Source of the DNA: Nitrospira sp.
GTDB lineage: Bacteria; Nitrospirota; Nitrospiria; Nitrospirales; Nitrospiraceae
Reading direction: 5' to 3'
Length of the DNA stretch: 64,000 bases
Assembly: GCA_024998565.1 (NCBI GenBank)
Contig: JACOEM010000002.1
Coordinates: 464,522 to 528,521, forward strand
Part shown: piece by piece, positions 46,331 through 55,691 of the stretch
How positions within the stretch are numbered: the first letter of the stretch is position 1
Layout: every line of letters begins with the position of its first letter
The notes under the pieces: generated by a model
The model's input: the letters and a program-made list of their open reading frames with translations, nothing else
Database searches by the model: none
What the model was told of the DNA's origin: nothing
Translations under genes and position numbers: made by a program

Positions 46331-47362
46331 ATGGTGCCCACCGTCGAGTGGAAAGACGGAGCGGTCCGTCTGCTGGATCAAAGCCGCCTCCCGATGCACG
46401 TCGAATTCCTCGACTGTCGCGATTATCGCGCGGTGGCGCAGGCGATCCGGGACTTGAAAGTCCGTGGCGCGCCAGCGATCGGTGTCACGGCCGCCATGGG
46501 TGTGGCGCTGGGGGCGCAGGCAGTGACGGCCACCGAGTACCGCGACTTTGCCACGCAGGTGGGGGAGATCTGCGACCATCTGGCGGCATCGCGCCCGACG
46601 GCCGTCAATCTGTTTTGGGCCATCGGCCGGATGAAGCAGAAGCTGGCGGCGCTCGACAATCAACCGGTTGCGGGGATCAAGGCCCAGCTCATCACAGAAT
46701 CGCAGACGATCCTGGATGAAGATATCGCCCTCTGCAAGGCCATGGGGCAGCATGGGGCCGCGTTGATCCAGAGTGGTCAGACGATTCTGACGCACTGCAA
46801 CGCCGGCGCCCTTGCGACCGCCGGGTATGGAACGGCCCTGGGTGTCATTCGGGCGGCGTGGGAGCAGGGGAAGCAGATCCAGGTCATTGCCGACGAAACC
46901 AGGCCGGTATTACAAGGTGCGCGGCTGACGGCATGGGAGTTGATGCAGGATCACATTCCTGTCACGCTCATCACGGACAACATGGCCGGTGCGCTCATGC
47001 GCCAGGGGAAGATTCAGCTCTGCGTGGTCGGAGCGGATCGGATCGCCGCCAACGGCGACGTGGCCAATAAGATCGGCACGTATTCCGTGGCCGTCCTCGC
47101 GCGGGCGCACAACATTCCCTTCTATGTGGCGGCGCCGTACTCCACCATCGACCTCAAAACCCAATCGGGCGCCGACATTCCCATCGAAGCGCGCAATTCG
47201 CTCGAAGTCACTGCCATTCACGGCAGCCACCCGATCGCTCCGGCCGGCGTGGCGGTGCTCAACCCTGCCTTCGACGTCACCCCGGCCGGGTTGATTACCG
47301 GTATCATCACCGAGCGGGGCGTGTTCAAGCCGGGGGAACTGGCTGCGCATTTCCGATCGTAA
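46331..47362 (+). CDS. mtnA: S-methyl-5-thioribose-1-phosphate isomerase
   Basis: This 343-residue enzyme of methionine salvage isomerises methylthioribose-1-phosphate. It shows [17 protein letters not shown], the catalytic cysteine in [20 protein letters not shown], and the catalytic aspartate in [20 protein letters not shown]. The ATG at 46331 has GGAGG eight bases upstream and gives the usual family length; longer in-frame starts from 46163 are unlikely. Related proteins act on ribose-1,5-bisphosphate, but the motifs fit MtnA. Confidence 0.93.
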   Translation: MVPTVEWKDGAVRLLDQSRLPMHVEFLDCRDYRAVAQAIRDLKVRGAPAIGVTAAMGVALGAQAVTATEYRDFATQVGEICDHLAASRPTAVNLFWAIGRMKQKLAALDNQPVAGIKAQLITESQTILDEDIALCKAMGQHGAALIQSGQTILTHCNAGALATAGYGTALGVIRAAWEQGKQIQVIADETRPVLQGARLTAWELMQDHIPVTLITDNMAGALMRQGKIQLCVVGADRIAANGDVANKIGTYSVAVLARAHNIPFYVAAPYSTIDLKTQSGADIPIEARNSLEVTAIHGSHPIAPAGVAVLNPAFDVTPAGLITGIITERGVFKPGELAAHFRS

Positions 47363-47454
47363 GAGGCGGGCTACGCCTGTATCTTGTGTCGCTGAACGTG
47401 AGTGGGTGGTCGGATCTGCGAATGGTTATCCGGCATGTCTAGTAGTCCTTTACC

Positions 47455-47484
47455 TTGCCAGCCCTTCCGCCGCTTCTTTATAAT
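47455..47484 (+). promoter_or_regulatory. sigma-70-type promoter of ndk
   Basis: TTGCCA (47455-47460), an 18-base spacer and a perfect TATAAT (47479-47484) lie 65 bases before the ndk ATG, within a 187-base gap after mtnA. Confidence 0.75.
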
Positions 47485-47549
47485 GCCGCGAGACTGTGGC
47501 TTACGCCTCAATGAATGTCGATTTTTTAGCTGAAGGAGCCTGACGATCC

Positions 47550-47969
47550 ATGAGTGAACGAACGCTTGCCATTGTGAAACCGGATGCCGTGAAGAAAAAC
47601 GCGATCGGCGACATTATCAATCGGTATGAAAAAGCGGGATTGCGGCCTGTGGCGATGCGGCTGATGCATATGTCGAAAGCCACGGCGCAGGGATTTTATG
47701 CCGTGCACAAGGCGCGTCCGTTCTTCGACAGCCTCTGTACGTTTATGTCGTCCGGCCCCTGTGTAGTGCTGGTGCTGCAAGGCGACAATGCCATCAAGAA
47801 GAATCGCGAGCTGATGGGCGCAACCGATCCGGCCAAGGCCGAGCAGGGGACGATCCGTGCGGCTCATGGGGCCAATATTGAATTCAACGCGGTGCACGGC
47901 TCGGACGCGCCGGAGACGGCCAAGTTCGAGATCGGGTACTTCTTCGCCGAAATGGAGTTGGTCGGGTAG
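47550..47969 (+). CDS. ndk: nucleoside diphosphate kinase
   Basis: This 139-residue enzyme transfers the gamma phosphate among nucleotides. It has the N-terminal [12 protein letters not shown] and the active-site histidine in the [19 protein letters not shown] region near residue 115. The family length is normal. A GAAGGAG ribosome site precedes the ATG, and a strong promoter lies upstream. Confidence 0.98.
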   Translation: MSERTLAIVKPDAVKKNAIGDIINRYEKAGLRPVAMRLMHMSKATAQGFYAVHKARPFFDSLCTFMSSGPCVVLVLQGDNAIKKNRELMGATDPAKAEQGTIRAAHGANIEFNAVHGSDAPETAKFEIGYFFAEMELVG

Positions 47970-47976
47970 GCGCACG

Positions 47977-49536
47977 TTGAGCGCAGCCAAGTCTTATGTG
48001 ATCCATGCTCGACGGTCCTTGCCGGGCCGTCGAGCCGGGTCGCCACTTCTTTCGTTTATCCTGCTCATGGTTTTCGTGGCTGGCTGTGCCGGGTCGCCGC
48101 CGACCTCGATGCCTGCTGTCGTGCCTCCGACAGAAACCCCGGCAGGCGCGGCGGAGACCAGCCTCTGGTACCAAGCCTCCACCGCGTTCTCCGATGGACG
48201 GTATTCCGCCGCCATTCATCTCTACGAACGATATCTCACGAACTATCCGAAATCCCGTCGCGCGCTGGAGGCCCATTGGGATCTGGGGCAGGCGTATGAA
48301 CAAATGGGTGAAGTGACGGCGGCGATCAAAGAGTACCGGACGTTGGCCGGTCCGGAGGGCGCGCCCCTTTCCGTGCAAAACTCCTACGCCGAACGCGCTC
48401 AGCATCGAATCGATGCGCTACGCAACCAACCGGCTTCGCCGGCCGGCGCGAGATCCGGCCATACCGCGTTGTATGTCTCCTTCAGCAATCTGCCGCCGAT
48501 GTCCCAGGTTGAAGCCTGGATCAGGCAGCTGAGCGCGCAGGGCATCAGTGCCATCCTGATGGATGCCAGTCTGGAGTCATCCTTTACCAGGCCGCTGATC
48601 CCCACGAGCCCACCCACGAGCAGCCCGCTGCCGACTCTGCCCGGTGGGGCGTTGTTTGCCACGTCGCGTGGGCCCGTGCTCACGGACTGGTATGGGGTCA
48701 TGGTGCCGCAGGCCCACGAGCTGGGGATTTCCGTCTATGCCGTGCTTGATCTGTACCATGCGCCGCTGTCCGACCATCGACCGGAATCCAAGATGCTGCT
48801 CTATGATCCGACGCGGCGCAAGGTGCATCCCTGGACGCAGTTCGATCTCCTGGCTCCGGCCGTTCAGCAACAAATGGCGCAGCTGCTGACGGATCTGCTG
48901 AAGACCGGTGTCGATGGCCTGGTGTTCCGCAGCCGCGCCGAGAATAGTTTTGCCTATGAGGTGAGCGACGGCGTGTTGCGCCAGTTCGAAACGCAGGTCC
49001 ATCAGCCGTCCTCCGAGGTGGCCCAGGCTCTTCGTGATCGCATGGCACTTCGTCCGAACGAGCCGGCTCCGAATTCCGACAAGACCCTCTGGCGCTGGGT
49101 CGGGTGGAAGGCTCGCCAGGAACTCGATACGCTGGCCCGCTTCAAGAAATACTTGCAGAAAGCCGTCCCGCGTTTCCGGATGGTGATCGAAATTCATCCG
49201 GAGGCCTTGTCGAATCCGACGTCCGCCCTGGTGAACTACGGGGAAGATGCCGCGGAGGCGCGTCGTCGTGGGTTTGATTTGCTGTTAGGCGGGGCGTCCC
49301 GCGAGGCTTCGGACGTCCGGTCGTTTGGCGGTGCGTTCAAGGGATGGAGTCGCGATGTGATTCAGTCGGAGAAGGGCGAGCCACAAACCCTTCCGCAGGG
49401 ATGGGTGTTGCTCCGCACCCCGGCGGAGCACGGGGGTGGCATGTTCACGGGGCTCGCGCAGCAGGCGGATGAACTCCGCACGCCCGACATTCGTCACCTT
49501 GTGTTTGTGCCGGACGCGCCCGTGGTGATTCCTTGA
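47977..49536 (+). CDS. lipoprotein with TPR-like repeats and a PgaB-type glycoside domain
   Basis: This protein of about 519 residues has a basic N-terminus and a hydrophobic stretch ending in the lipobox VAGC, so it is an envelope lipoprotein. Residues about 60-150 form TPR-like helices (YSAAIHLYERYLTNYPKSRRALEAHWDLGQAYEQMG, spanning two repeats). Residues about 165-500 resemble the C-terminal barrel domain of PgaB and related GHL hydrolases (VMVPQAHELGISVYAVLDLY, then DGLVFRS). The start is uncertain: TTG 47977 and GTG 47998 are both in frame and neither has a strong ribosome site. It may process a surface glucosamine-type polymer. Confidence 0.65.
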   Translation: MSAAKSYVIHARRSLPGRRAGSPLLSFILLMVFVAGCAGSPPTSMPAVVPPTETPAGAAETSLWYQASTAFSDGRYSAAIHLYERYLTNYPKSRRALEAHWDLGQAYEQMGEVTAAIKEYRTLAGPEGAPLSVQNSYAERAQHRIDALRNQPASPAGARSGHTALYVSFSNLPPMSQVEAWIRQLSAQGISAILMDASLESSFTRPLIPTSPPTSSPLPTLPGGALFATSRGPVLTDWYGVMVPQAHELGISVYAVLDLYHAPLSDHRPESKMLLYDPTRRKVHPWTQFDLLAPAVQQQMAQLLTDLLKTGVDGLVFRSRAENSFAYEVSDGVLRQFETQVHQPSSEVAQALRDRMALRPNEPAPNSDKTLWRWVGWKARQELDTLARFKKYLQKAVPRFRMVIEIHPEALSNPTSALVNYGEDAAEARRRGFDLLLGGASREASDVRSFGGAFKGWSRDVIQSEKGEPQTLPQGWVLLRTPAEHGGGMFTGLAQQADELRTPDIRHLVFVPDAPVVIP

Positions 49537-49631
49537 CAAAGTTTTTCGCAGCTTTTACGATCGCGCAACCCGTTTCCTGTGCGCTTTTATTCACGTAGGC
49601 CGCTCGTGCAGCGGCCGTCACGAGGAGAGTC

Positions 49632-50018
49632 ATGATACCGTCCAATCTTCGTTACCACCAGGAACATGAATGGGTCCGTGCTGAAGGAGTGCAGGCGACA
49701 GTCGGCATCAGTCATTTTGCCCAGGATGCGCTGGGCGACATTGTGTTTATCGAACTTCCGAAGGTAGGCGCCAAAGTCACCGCCGGCCAACAGATCGGCG
49801 AAGTGGAATCGACCAAAACCACGTCCACGATCTATACCCCGGTCAGCGGAACCGTTGCGAAGATCAATGCCGATCTCAAAGATCATCCTGAGGTGGTCAA
49901 TTCCGATCCGTACGGCAAGGGATGGATGGCGGTCATCGACCTCACAGCGCCGGCTGAAGTGGATCAGTTGATGACGGCCGCCCAGTACGAAACGTTTCTG
50001 AGCAAACAGAAACATTAG
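49632..50018 (+). CDS. gcvH: glycine cleavage system H protein
   Basis: This 128-residue lipoyl carrier has the lipoylation lysine in GEVESTKTTSTIYTPVSG near residue 63, and HEWVRAEGVQATVGISHFAQ at the start. GAGGAGAG precedes the ATG. It lies seven bases before a dihydrolipoyl dehydrogenase, but gcvT and gcvP are not in the window. The pair could serve glycine cleavage, its reversal in CO2 fixation, or another lipoate-dependent route. Confidence 0.96.
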   Translation: MIPSNLRYHQEHEWVRAEGVQATVGISHFAQDALGDIVFIELPKVGAKVTAGQQIGEVESTKTTSTIYTPVSGTVAKINADLKDHPEVVNSDPYGKGWMAVIDLTAPAEVDQLMTAAQYETFLSKQKH

Positions 50019-50025
50019 GCGCGTC

Positions 50026-51447
50026 GTGAACCACCTCGCAATTCTTGGCGCCGGTCCCGGCGGGTATGTGGCGGCGATTCGCGCGGCTCAACTCGGCGCG
50101 CGTGTCACCGTCATCGAAAATCAGGCTCTGGGCGGAGTCTGCCTGAATTGGGGCTGTATCCCGAGCAAGGCGTTGCTGTCGGTCGTGGAGCTTGGCGACA
50201 AGGCGAAGAAGGCCAAGGACTTTGGTATCCAGCTCGGCGGGCCTGTCACCTACGATCCCGCCGTCATGGTGGCCAGAAAAAATAAAGTCGTGGCCACGCT
50301 GGTGAAAGGCATCGCCACGTTATTCAAGACGTGGAATATCGAACACGTGGAAGGCACGGGTGAGTTGCTTGATGCGCGTACGATCCGCGTGACGAAACCG
50401 GATGGCGCCGAAACCCGGGTCGTGGCCGACGGCCTGATCATTGCGACCGGTTCGTCCTGGCCGAATCTCCCGCTGTTTCCCATCGACGGCACCCAAATCA
50501 TCACCAGTAAGCAGGCGTTGGACCTCAGCCGCATTCCGGCGAGCCTGTTGATCGTCGGCGGGGGTGTGGAGGGCTGTGAATTCGCCTCGCTGTACAGCGG
50601 GCTGGGTACGCAGGTGACGCTGGTCGAACTCGTGCCGCGAATCCTGCCGCTGGAGGATGAAGAGATCAGTCAGATGATGGAGCGCGAACTGAAGAAGCGC
50701 GGTGTGGATATCCGGACCGGCGTCACGGTGGACCAGATCGTTAGGCAGCCGGAGATCGTCACCGCCCATTTGCGCGACGGCCTGTCGCTCAATGTGGAGC
50801 AGGTGCTGGTGTCGGTAGGGCGGGGGTTCAATTCACGTGGTATTGGATTGGAGAAGGCCGGAGTACAGGTCGGGACGCGCGGCGAAATCGTGGTCAATGA
50901 CCGAATGGAGACGAATGTGCCCGGGGTCTATGCGATCGGCGATGTGGTCGGCAAGGCGATGCTGGCGCATGTCGCGTCGGCGCAGGGCAAGGTGGCCGTC
51001 GAGAATTTTATGGGCCGTCCCCGGACGATCGACTACGATGTCATCCCGACGGGGATCTTTACGTTACCTGAAATCGGGCGGGTGGGGCTCACGGAGCAAC
51101 AGGCCCGTGACCGGTGCGTGGCAGCCGGGAAGGATCCGCAACAGTCGGTGAAGGTCGGGCGCTTCCGGTATGGCGGGTTGGGAAAAGCGCAGGCCACCGG
51201 GGACATTCAAGGATTGCTGAAGGTGGTGGCCGATGCGGAGAGCGACCGTATTCTGGGTGTACACATTCTCGGGGCGCACGCAGCCGATCTCGTTCATGAA
51301 GCCGCGCTGGCCATGCATCTTGGCGCCACAGTCTCGCGAGTGGCGGAGATGATTCACGCGCACCCGACCCTGGCCGAGGGCCTCATGGAGGCCATGGAGG
51401 ACGTCCATGGCCACGCAATCCATCTTGCACGGAAACCATCGTCCTAA
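50026..51447 (+). CDS. lpdA: dihydrolipoyl dehydrogenase
   Basis: This 473-residue flavoprotein reoxidises lipoyl groups with NAD. It has the FAD loop [18 protein letters not shown], the redox disulfide [13 protein letters not shown] near residue 42, the NAD loop [19 protein letters not shown], and the C-terminal [13 protein letters not shown] with the catalytic histidine-glutamate pair. The start is a GTG seven bases after gcvH. Its stop overlaps the ATG of comEA (TAATG). Confidence 0.97.
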   Translation: MNHLAILGAGPGGYVAAIRAAQLGARVTVIENQALGGVCLNWGCIPSKALLSVVELGDKAKKAKDFGIQLGGPVTYDPAVMVARKNKVVATLVKGIATLFKTWNIEHVEGTGELLDARTIRVTKPDGAETRVVADGLIIATGSSWPNLPLFPIDGTQIITSKQALDLSRIPASLLIVGGGVEGCEFASLYSGLGTQVTLVELVPRILPLEDEEISQMMERELKKRGVDIRTGVTVDQIVRQPEIVTAHLRDGLSLNVEQVLVSVGRGFNSRGIGLEKAGVQVGTRGEIVVNDRMETNVPGVYAIGDVVGKAMLAHVASAQGKVAVENFMGRPRTIDYDVIPTGIFTLPEIGRVGLTEQQARDRCVAAGKDPQQSVKVGRFRYGGLGKAQATGDIQGLLKVVADAESDRILGVHILGAHAADLVHEAALAMHLGATVSRVAEMIHAHPTLAEGLMEAMEDVHGHAIHLARKPSS

Positions 51448-51989
51448 TGCTGCGCTCACTTCTCATCAAGGTTGCGATGTTGGCGGTGACCTTGGGATCC
51501 TTGATCTGGATCGGTTCAGTCACGCCGGTCAGGCAGATACCGTCGCATCCTGCCCAGCCTGCGGCTGCGGTTCCAGGTCCGGCGGCAGTACGGCAGGTTT
51601 CGATCACGCCCCCGCAGGCTGTCTCTTCGGCCGATGGGTCGAGCCTTGTTGCCAAGGTCCCCGATGTCACGGTCGCTCCAACAGTCGAGGAATCCGAAAC
51701 CCCTGTGCGACAGGAGCAGCCGGCGCGCGGCCTGCGTCCGGTTCATCGCGAGGCGGCGCGGCAAGTCGATCTCAACCACGCCACCGCATCGGACTTGCAG
51801 GGCCTGCCCGGTATCGGTCCCAAGTTGGCGCAGCGGGTGATCGATCACCGGACGGCACGTGGACCATTTGGAAAAATCGAAGACCTTCAGCAGGTGAAAG
51901 GCATCGGTCGAAAGAAGTTCGACCGGCTTCGTCCCCACGTGCTCGTCACCAATACCCGATCACTGGCTCGACACAAAGGAACTCTGTGA
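51447..51989 (+). CDS. comEA: ComEA-like helix-hairpin-helix DNA-binding protein
   Basis: This 180-residue protein has an N-terminal membrane anchor (about residues 8-24), a long Pro/Ala/Val linker and a C-terminal double helix-hairpin-helix: [20 protein letters not shown] then [18 protein letters not shown]. That is the layout of the ComEA DNA receptor. It overlaps lpdA and tyrS at its two ends (TAATG and GTGA), so all three are translationally coupled. Confidence 0.88.
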   Translation: MLRSLLIKVAMLAVTLGSLIWIGSVTPVRQIPSHPAQPAAAVPGPAAVRQVSITPPQAVSSADGSSLVAKVPDVTVAPTVEESETPVRQEQPARGLRPVHREAARQVDLNHATASDLQGLPGIGPKLAQRVIDHRTARGPFGKIEDLQQVKGIGRKKFDRLRPHVLVTNTRSLARHKGTL

Positions 51990-53203
51990 CTTCCGTAGCG
52001 CAACAGTTGGACCTTATACTTCGAGGGATTGTTGAGGTTATTAATCCGAACGAGCTGGAATCAAAGCTGGCTCGCGCGATCAAGGAGCAGCGACCGCTCC
52101 GGGTCAAGGCTGGCTTCGATCCCACGGCTCCTGACCTGCACCTCGGTCACACCGTCCTGATCCACAAGTTGAAACACTTTCAAGACCTCGGGCATCAAGT
52201 CATCTTTCTGATCGGTGACTTCACCGGCATGATCGGCGATCCGACGGGACGGTCGGAGACGCGCGTCGCGCTCTCGAAGGAAAAGGTGCTGGAGAACGCG
52301 AAGACGTACGAGCGCCAGATCTTCAAGATTCTGGACCCTCAAAAAACACAGGTGGAGTTCAACAGTCGTTGGATGAGTGCGATGACGGCCGATGGGTTGA
52401 TCGAATTGAGCGCGCACTACACCGTGGCTCGCATGCTGGAGCGGGAAGATTTTCATAAGCGGTACACGGACGGGAAGCCGATCAGCATCCACGAGTTCAT
52501 GTATCCATTGATCCAGGGGTATGATTCCGTCGCGCTCAAGGCCGACGTCGAATTGGGCGGTACCGATCAAAAATTCAACCTTCTGATGGGACGGGACCTG
52601 CAGCGTGACTATGGGCAGGAAGCGCAGGTCGTCATCACCATGCCGCTCCTGGAGGGAACCGACGGCGTTCGTAAGATGAGCAAGAGCCTCGGCAATTATA
52701 TTGCGCTGGAGGACAAGCCTGACGATATGTTCGGCAAGGTCATGTCGATCAGCGATGCGCTGATGCACCGATACTACGAACTGCTGACAACGGAAGATTT
52801 GGAACGCGTGAAGACGGCTCACCCCATGGATGCCAAACAGTCGTTGGCGGAGCTGATCGTGGCCCGTTACCACGGGGCTGAGGCCGGTCGCGAAGCCAAG
52901 GCCATGTTTCAGCAAAAGTTTCAATCGCGGGAATTTCCGGAGCAGCCGGACGCCCGTGTGATCCTCACGCCCTCCGATGTGAAAGATGCCGCCGTCCCTT
53001 CAATCGGATTGGTCGATTTGATTGCGAAAACCGGCTTGGTGCCGAGTAAAAGCGAGGCTAGGCGCTTGATCGTGCAGGGTGGGGTGGAGATCAACGAGCA
53101 GAAATTCACCGATGCCAATGCCGCCATCCCATTAACGGCCGGTAAGCCGCTTTATATGCGTGTCGGCCGCCGTAAGTTTGCGGTGGCTGAGTATACGGTG
53201 TAA
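51986..53203 (+). CDS. tyrS: tyrosyl-tRNA synthetase
   Basis: This 405-residue class I enzyme of the longer bacterial type has the HIGH box [13 protein letters not shown] near residue 45, the KMSKS motif in [12 protein letters not shown] near residue 230, and a C-terminal S4 RNA-binding domain ([20 protein letters not shown]). The GTG at 51986 overlaps the comEA stop as GTGA and matches the family start; upstream in-frame codons are antisense-like read-through of comEA. Confidence 0.96.
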   Translation: MTSVAQQLDLILRGIVEVINPNELESKLARAIKEQRPLRVKAGFDPTAPDLHLGHTVLIHKLKHFQDLGHQVIFLIGDFTGMIGDPTGRSETRVALSKEKVLENAKTYERQIFKILDPQKTQVEFNSRWMSAMTADGLIELSAHYTVARMLEREDFHKRYTDGKPISIHEFMYPLIQGYDSVALKADVELGGTDQKFNLLMGRDLQRDYGQEAQVVITMPLLEGTDGVRKMSKSLGNYIALEDKPDDMFGKVMSISDALMHRYYELLTTEDLERVKTAHPMDAKQSLAELIVARYHGAEAGREAKAMFQQKFQSREFPEQPDARVILTPSDVKDAAVPSIGLVDLIAKTGLVPSKSEARRLIVQGGVEINEQKFTDANAAIPLTAGKPLYMRVGRRKFAVAEYTV

Positions 53204-53222
53204 GTGGCCCTCGCCGGTTGCC

Positions 53223-53251
53223 TTGACTTAGCAGCGGCTCCGGCGTAGGAT
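53223..53251 (+). promoter_or_regulatory. sigma-70-type promoter of tRNA-Gly
   Basis: TTGACT (53223-53228), a 17-base spacer and TAGGAT (53246-53251) lie just before tRNA-Gly, with a predicted start near 53258. Confidence 0.65.
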
Positions 53252-53272
53252 TCGTTTCCTCTTCTGCAAGGG

Positions 53273-53347
53273 GCGGGCGTAGCTCAGTGGTAGAGTCCTT
53301 GCTTCCCAAGCAAGTTGTCGTGGGTTCAAATCCCATCGCCCGCTCCA
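53273..53347 (+). tRNA. tRNA-Gly (anticodon CCC)
   Basis: The acceptor stem GCGGGCG/CGCCCGC is perfect. The anticodon stem CTTGC/GCAAG encloses TTCCCAA, giving anticodon CCC. The T-loop GTTCAAATC and an encoded CCA are present. Confidence 0.96.
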
Positions 53348-53782
53348 ATCAAATCCTTCTCGACCCGGAGCTTCTCTCATTGTTCTTGGCGACGGGATAA
53401 ACCCCTTAGTGAGTGCGAGCTCCAAGCCGCATTTCGTGCGCATACCAGCGGACCTTAAGGCGAAGCCTCTCTCCTCATGGTCACCGTCGGCTAATCCCTT
53501 GTTCCTCCTAAACCTTGCTTGTTCGACCCAGAGCCTCTTCCGACTATTCTTTTCTGATTCCTTCTGCATACCAGAAGGAATCAACGCCCAACCTTTCCCC
53601 ATGTCGCTGCCTAAGACTGCTCCTCGGTGATGGTGTCAAACCACACCGTACCAAACTGATTTAAATGGACGGCAGTGTGTTTCGGATGGAATGCGCTCCA
53701 TTCGCGTGATGTTACATGGAGGGGGAGCCGCGACGTGAGGAGTAAGCGGCGGCATCCTTGCAGGCGCCAGCCAGAGAGTGAG
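53348..53782. other. gene-free stretch between tRNA-Gly and the IS element
   Basis: I see no convincing gene. A minus-strand open stretch (about 53611-53782) runs into the insertion sequence and could be the remains of an interrupted gene, but it is not recognisable. An exact 11-base inverted repeat is at 53556-53582. Confidence 0.5.
53556..53582. repeat. perfect 11-base inverted repeat
   Basis: GATTCCTTCTG (53556-53566) and CAGAAGGAATC (53572-53582) are separated by five bases. No T-run flanks either side. It could be a processing hairpin, an operator or a remnant of a mobile element. Confidence 0.6.
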
Positions 53783-53812
53783 TGACCTTCCCCTAATTCC
53801 GTGGACACCTGG

Positions 53813-54560
53813 TTAAGCAACTGCTGCCCTCGCTTCGTACTCAGCTGGGGAGTCATAGCCGAGAGCAAAATGCCGACGCGTCCGATTATAAAACACCTCG
53901 ATGTATTCAAAGAGGCCCCGAGTCGCCTCGTCACGGGTCTCATAGTGCCGATAGTACACGAGCTCGCGTTTGAGTGTCCCGAAGAAGCTTTCGACACAGG
54001 CGTTGTCCCAGCAGTTGCCTTTGCGGCTCATGCTGGAGATGAGGCTGTGCGTCTTGAGTACGCGCTGATAGCTCGTGGCGGCATATTGACTGCCGCGGTC
54101 CGAGTGGTGCACAAGCCTCGCCGTACAAGGCCGATTTCCTAGCGCCATGGTGAGGGCCCGTTCGGCCAGATCGACGGTCAACCGCTGGCCCATCGCCCAG
54201 CTAATCACCACACGCGAGTAGAGATCGAGGAGCACCGCGAGATACAGCCAGCCCTCGGCTGTCCAGGCATAGTGATGTCCCCGGCCCAGACCGAATGGGC
54301 TGCGCCAAGGTGAACTGACGATGGAGAGTATTCTCTGCCACGGGCAACCGGTGATTCGACGGGGCCGTCGCACGCCACTTCTTCACGGTCTTGGCCGGAG
54401 GTCTGCCTGGCCTGGCTGCTCTCCGGTCGATCCCGCCAGGCCTAATACTCTGCAGGGGACACGGCGAGTGCCTGGCACATGAGCCGGATCGGATAGCGAC
54501 GGTCCTGCTCCTGAATCGCGCGGTATCTCGTTGCGACTCCAGCGTGAAGAACGCCGCCGC
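53813..54560 (-). pseudogene. IS3-family transposase OrfB, broken
   Basis: The C-terminal 150 codons (up to about 54270) give a clean rve/DDE integrase core: WTAEGWLYLAVLLDLYSRVV, HHSDRGSQYA, and NACVESFFGTLKREL with the catalytic acidic residues. Upstream, the frame changes at least twice around 54270-54300 (WAGDIT lies in another frame and one base is missing), and the N-terminal segment near 54440 contains an in-frame TAG after PAEY. It cannot make a full transposase. Confidence 0.88.
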
Positions 54561-54581
54561 ACGTTTTAAGAATTCCCGCTC

Positions 54582-54844
54582 CTAATTCACACGCACCAGC
54601 TCCCGTTTCAGATGCGTGAGTTCCTCTGCCTCGGTACGTTGGATGCTCGGGTGGTGCCCTGAGCCTCGGCCTGCCGGTGCTGGCTGTGCCAGTGATACAG
54701 CAGGTTCTCTGAAATCTCTAGGTCCAGTGTCACCTGGGCCACGGGACGAGCTGAATCCCGCACCGACCGCACGGCCTGCTGCTTAAACTTCTCGGGATAC
54801 TGGCGTCGTGTGAGGGCTGCCACGCTGCCCTCCGATTTCATCAT
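54582..54844 (-). pseudogene. IS3-family transposase OrfA, frameshifted
   Basis: The ATG at 54844 follows GGGAGGAG. The N-terminal part RRQYPEKFKQQAVRSVRDSA is the HTH of IS3 OrfA. Near 54645 the frame is lost: the expected end (QRTEAEELTHLKRELVRVN) continues in another frame to the TAG at 54582-54584. One indel would account for this. Confidence 0.85.
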
Positions 54845-54980
54845 TCTCCTCCCTAATCGAGGTGTCTGTAAAATCGGGGGAAGGTCAGAGGGGTCGGAAC
54901 GCGGCATGCCAGCGGGAGCCAGGGGCAGATTTAGGGTGACTTGAGGCGGAAGCAGGTTCCTCGCTGGTTGCGCACTTGTG

Positions 54981-55691
54981 TTACGCCAATGCGGGCGGCC
55001 TTACAAGCCCGTACCGATGAGCACAGATGAGCAGTTTTTGTCGATTGGAGACGCCGAGTTTGTCGAAGATGTTGGTGAGGTGATGTCGGACCGTAATGCT
55101 TGAAATGCATAGGCGGTCGGCAATGTCCTTATTGGAAAGCCCTTCGCTGATCAACCTGATGATCTCGCGCTCTCGTTCGGTTAAGCCTTCCGGCCATTTC
55201 GACTGATCTGGATTCCAAGTGATTGGGGTAGGGACATCCGGCGTCTTGCTCATATTCACATGCGCTGCCTCACCTCCGATCGGCAGCGTGATAGCTTTGG
55301 AAGGACAAGCGAGGTGCGCGATCGTCGCAATTAATACGGCCGATGGTTGGACTTTTAGGACAATGCCATCAACCCCGACCGCAATAGCTTGTCGGGTGCA
55401 TTCCGTATTGTCGAGTCCGCTCAATAAGATAATTTTTAAATGTGAGGCAGCCGCCTTGACCTTTCGAATGCATCCAGGGACATCACTTTCAATCTCCGTG
55501 TCGACAATCATGATGTGAGGCTGCTCACGTATCGGGATGTCATCGATGTTCATGCCATTGGTGACGTGATCAATGAGCCGAATCCATTGTTCAGTTTCCA
55601 CAATTTTTTGCAGGCCGAGATGCAGGAGAAAGTTGTTGCTCATGAGTGCAACCGTCGTCGTGGCTCTTCCTGGTTTGACTCCACTCATCAT
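54981..55691 (-). CDS. LuxR/NarL-type regulator with a degenerate receiver domain
   Basis: This 236-residue protein has a response-regulator-like N-terminal half and a LuxR-type HTH (LTEREREIIRLISEGLSNKDIADRL, about residues 168-220). The receiver keeps an aspartate at D64 (IMIVDTE) and a lysine in GIVLKVQPS, but the acidic pair at the end of strand 1 is replaced by LMSNN. Phosphorylation is therefore doubtful and it may work as a pseudo-receiver. AGGAGG precedes the ATG. It is divergent from the polysaccharide genes and is the likely local regulator. Confidence 0.88.
   Translation of the reverse strand: MMSGVKPGRATTTVALMSNNFLLHLGLQKIVETEQWIRLIDHVTNGMNIDDIPIREQPHIMIVDTEIESDVPGCIRKVKAAASHLKIILLSGLDNTECTRQAIAVGVDGIVLKVQPSAVLIATIAHLACPSKAITLPIGGEAAHVNMSKTPDVPTPITWNPDQSKWPEGLTEREREIIRLISEGLSNKDIADRLCISSITVRHHLTNIFDKLGVSNRQKLLICAHRYGLVRPPALA

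Larger units (their letters stand above)
53783..54887 (-). mobile_element. degenerate IS3-family insertion sequence
   Basis: This 1,105-base element has terminal inverted repeats: TGACCTTCCCC with GACACCT further in at the left end (53783-53810), and the reverse complement at the right end (54861-54887). A three-base direct repeat GAG flanks both ends. The interior encodes OrfA- and OrfB-like transposase parts on the minus strand, each broken by frameshifts or stops, so the copy is inactive on its own. Confidence 0.88.

Noticed and set aside
53348-54980. A prophage or integrative element inserted at tRNA-Gly.
   Set aside because: No integrase or duplicated tRNA 3' end was seen; the only mobile element is the short IS3 copy 435 bases downstream.
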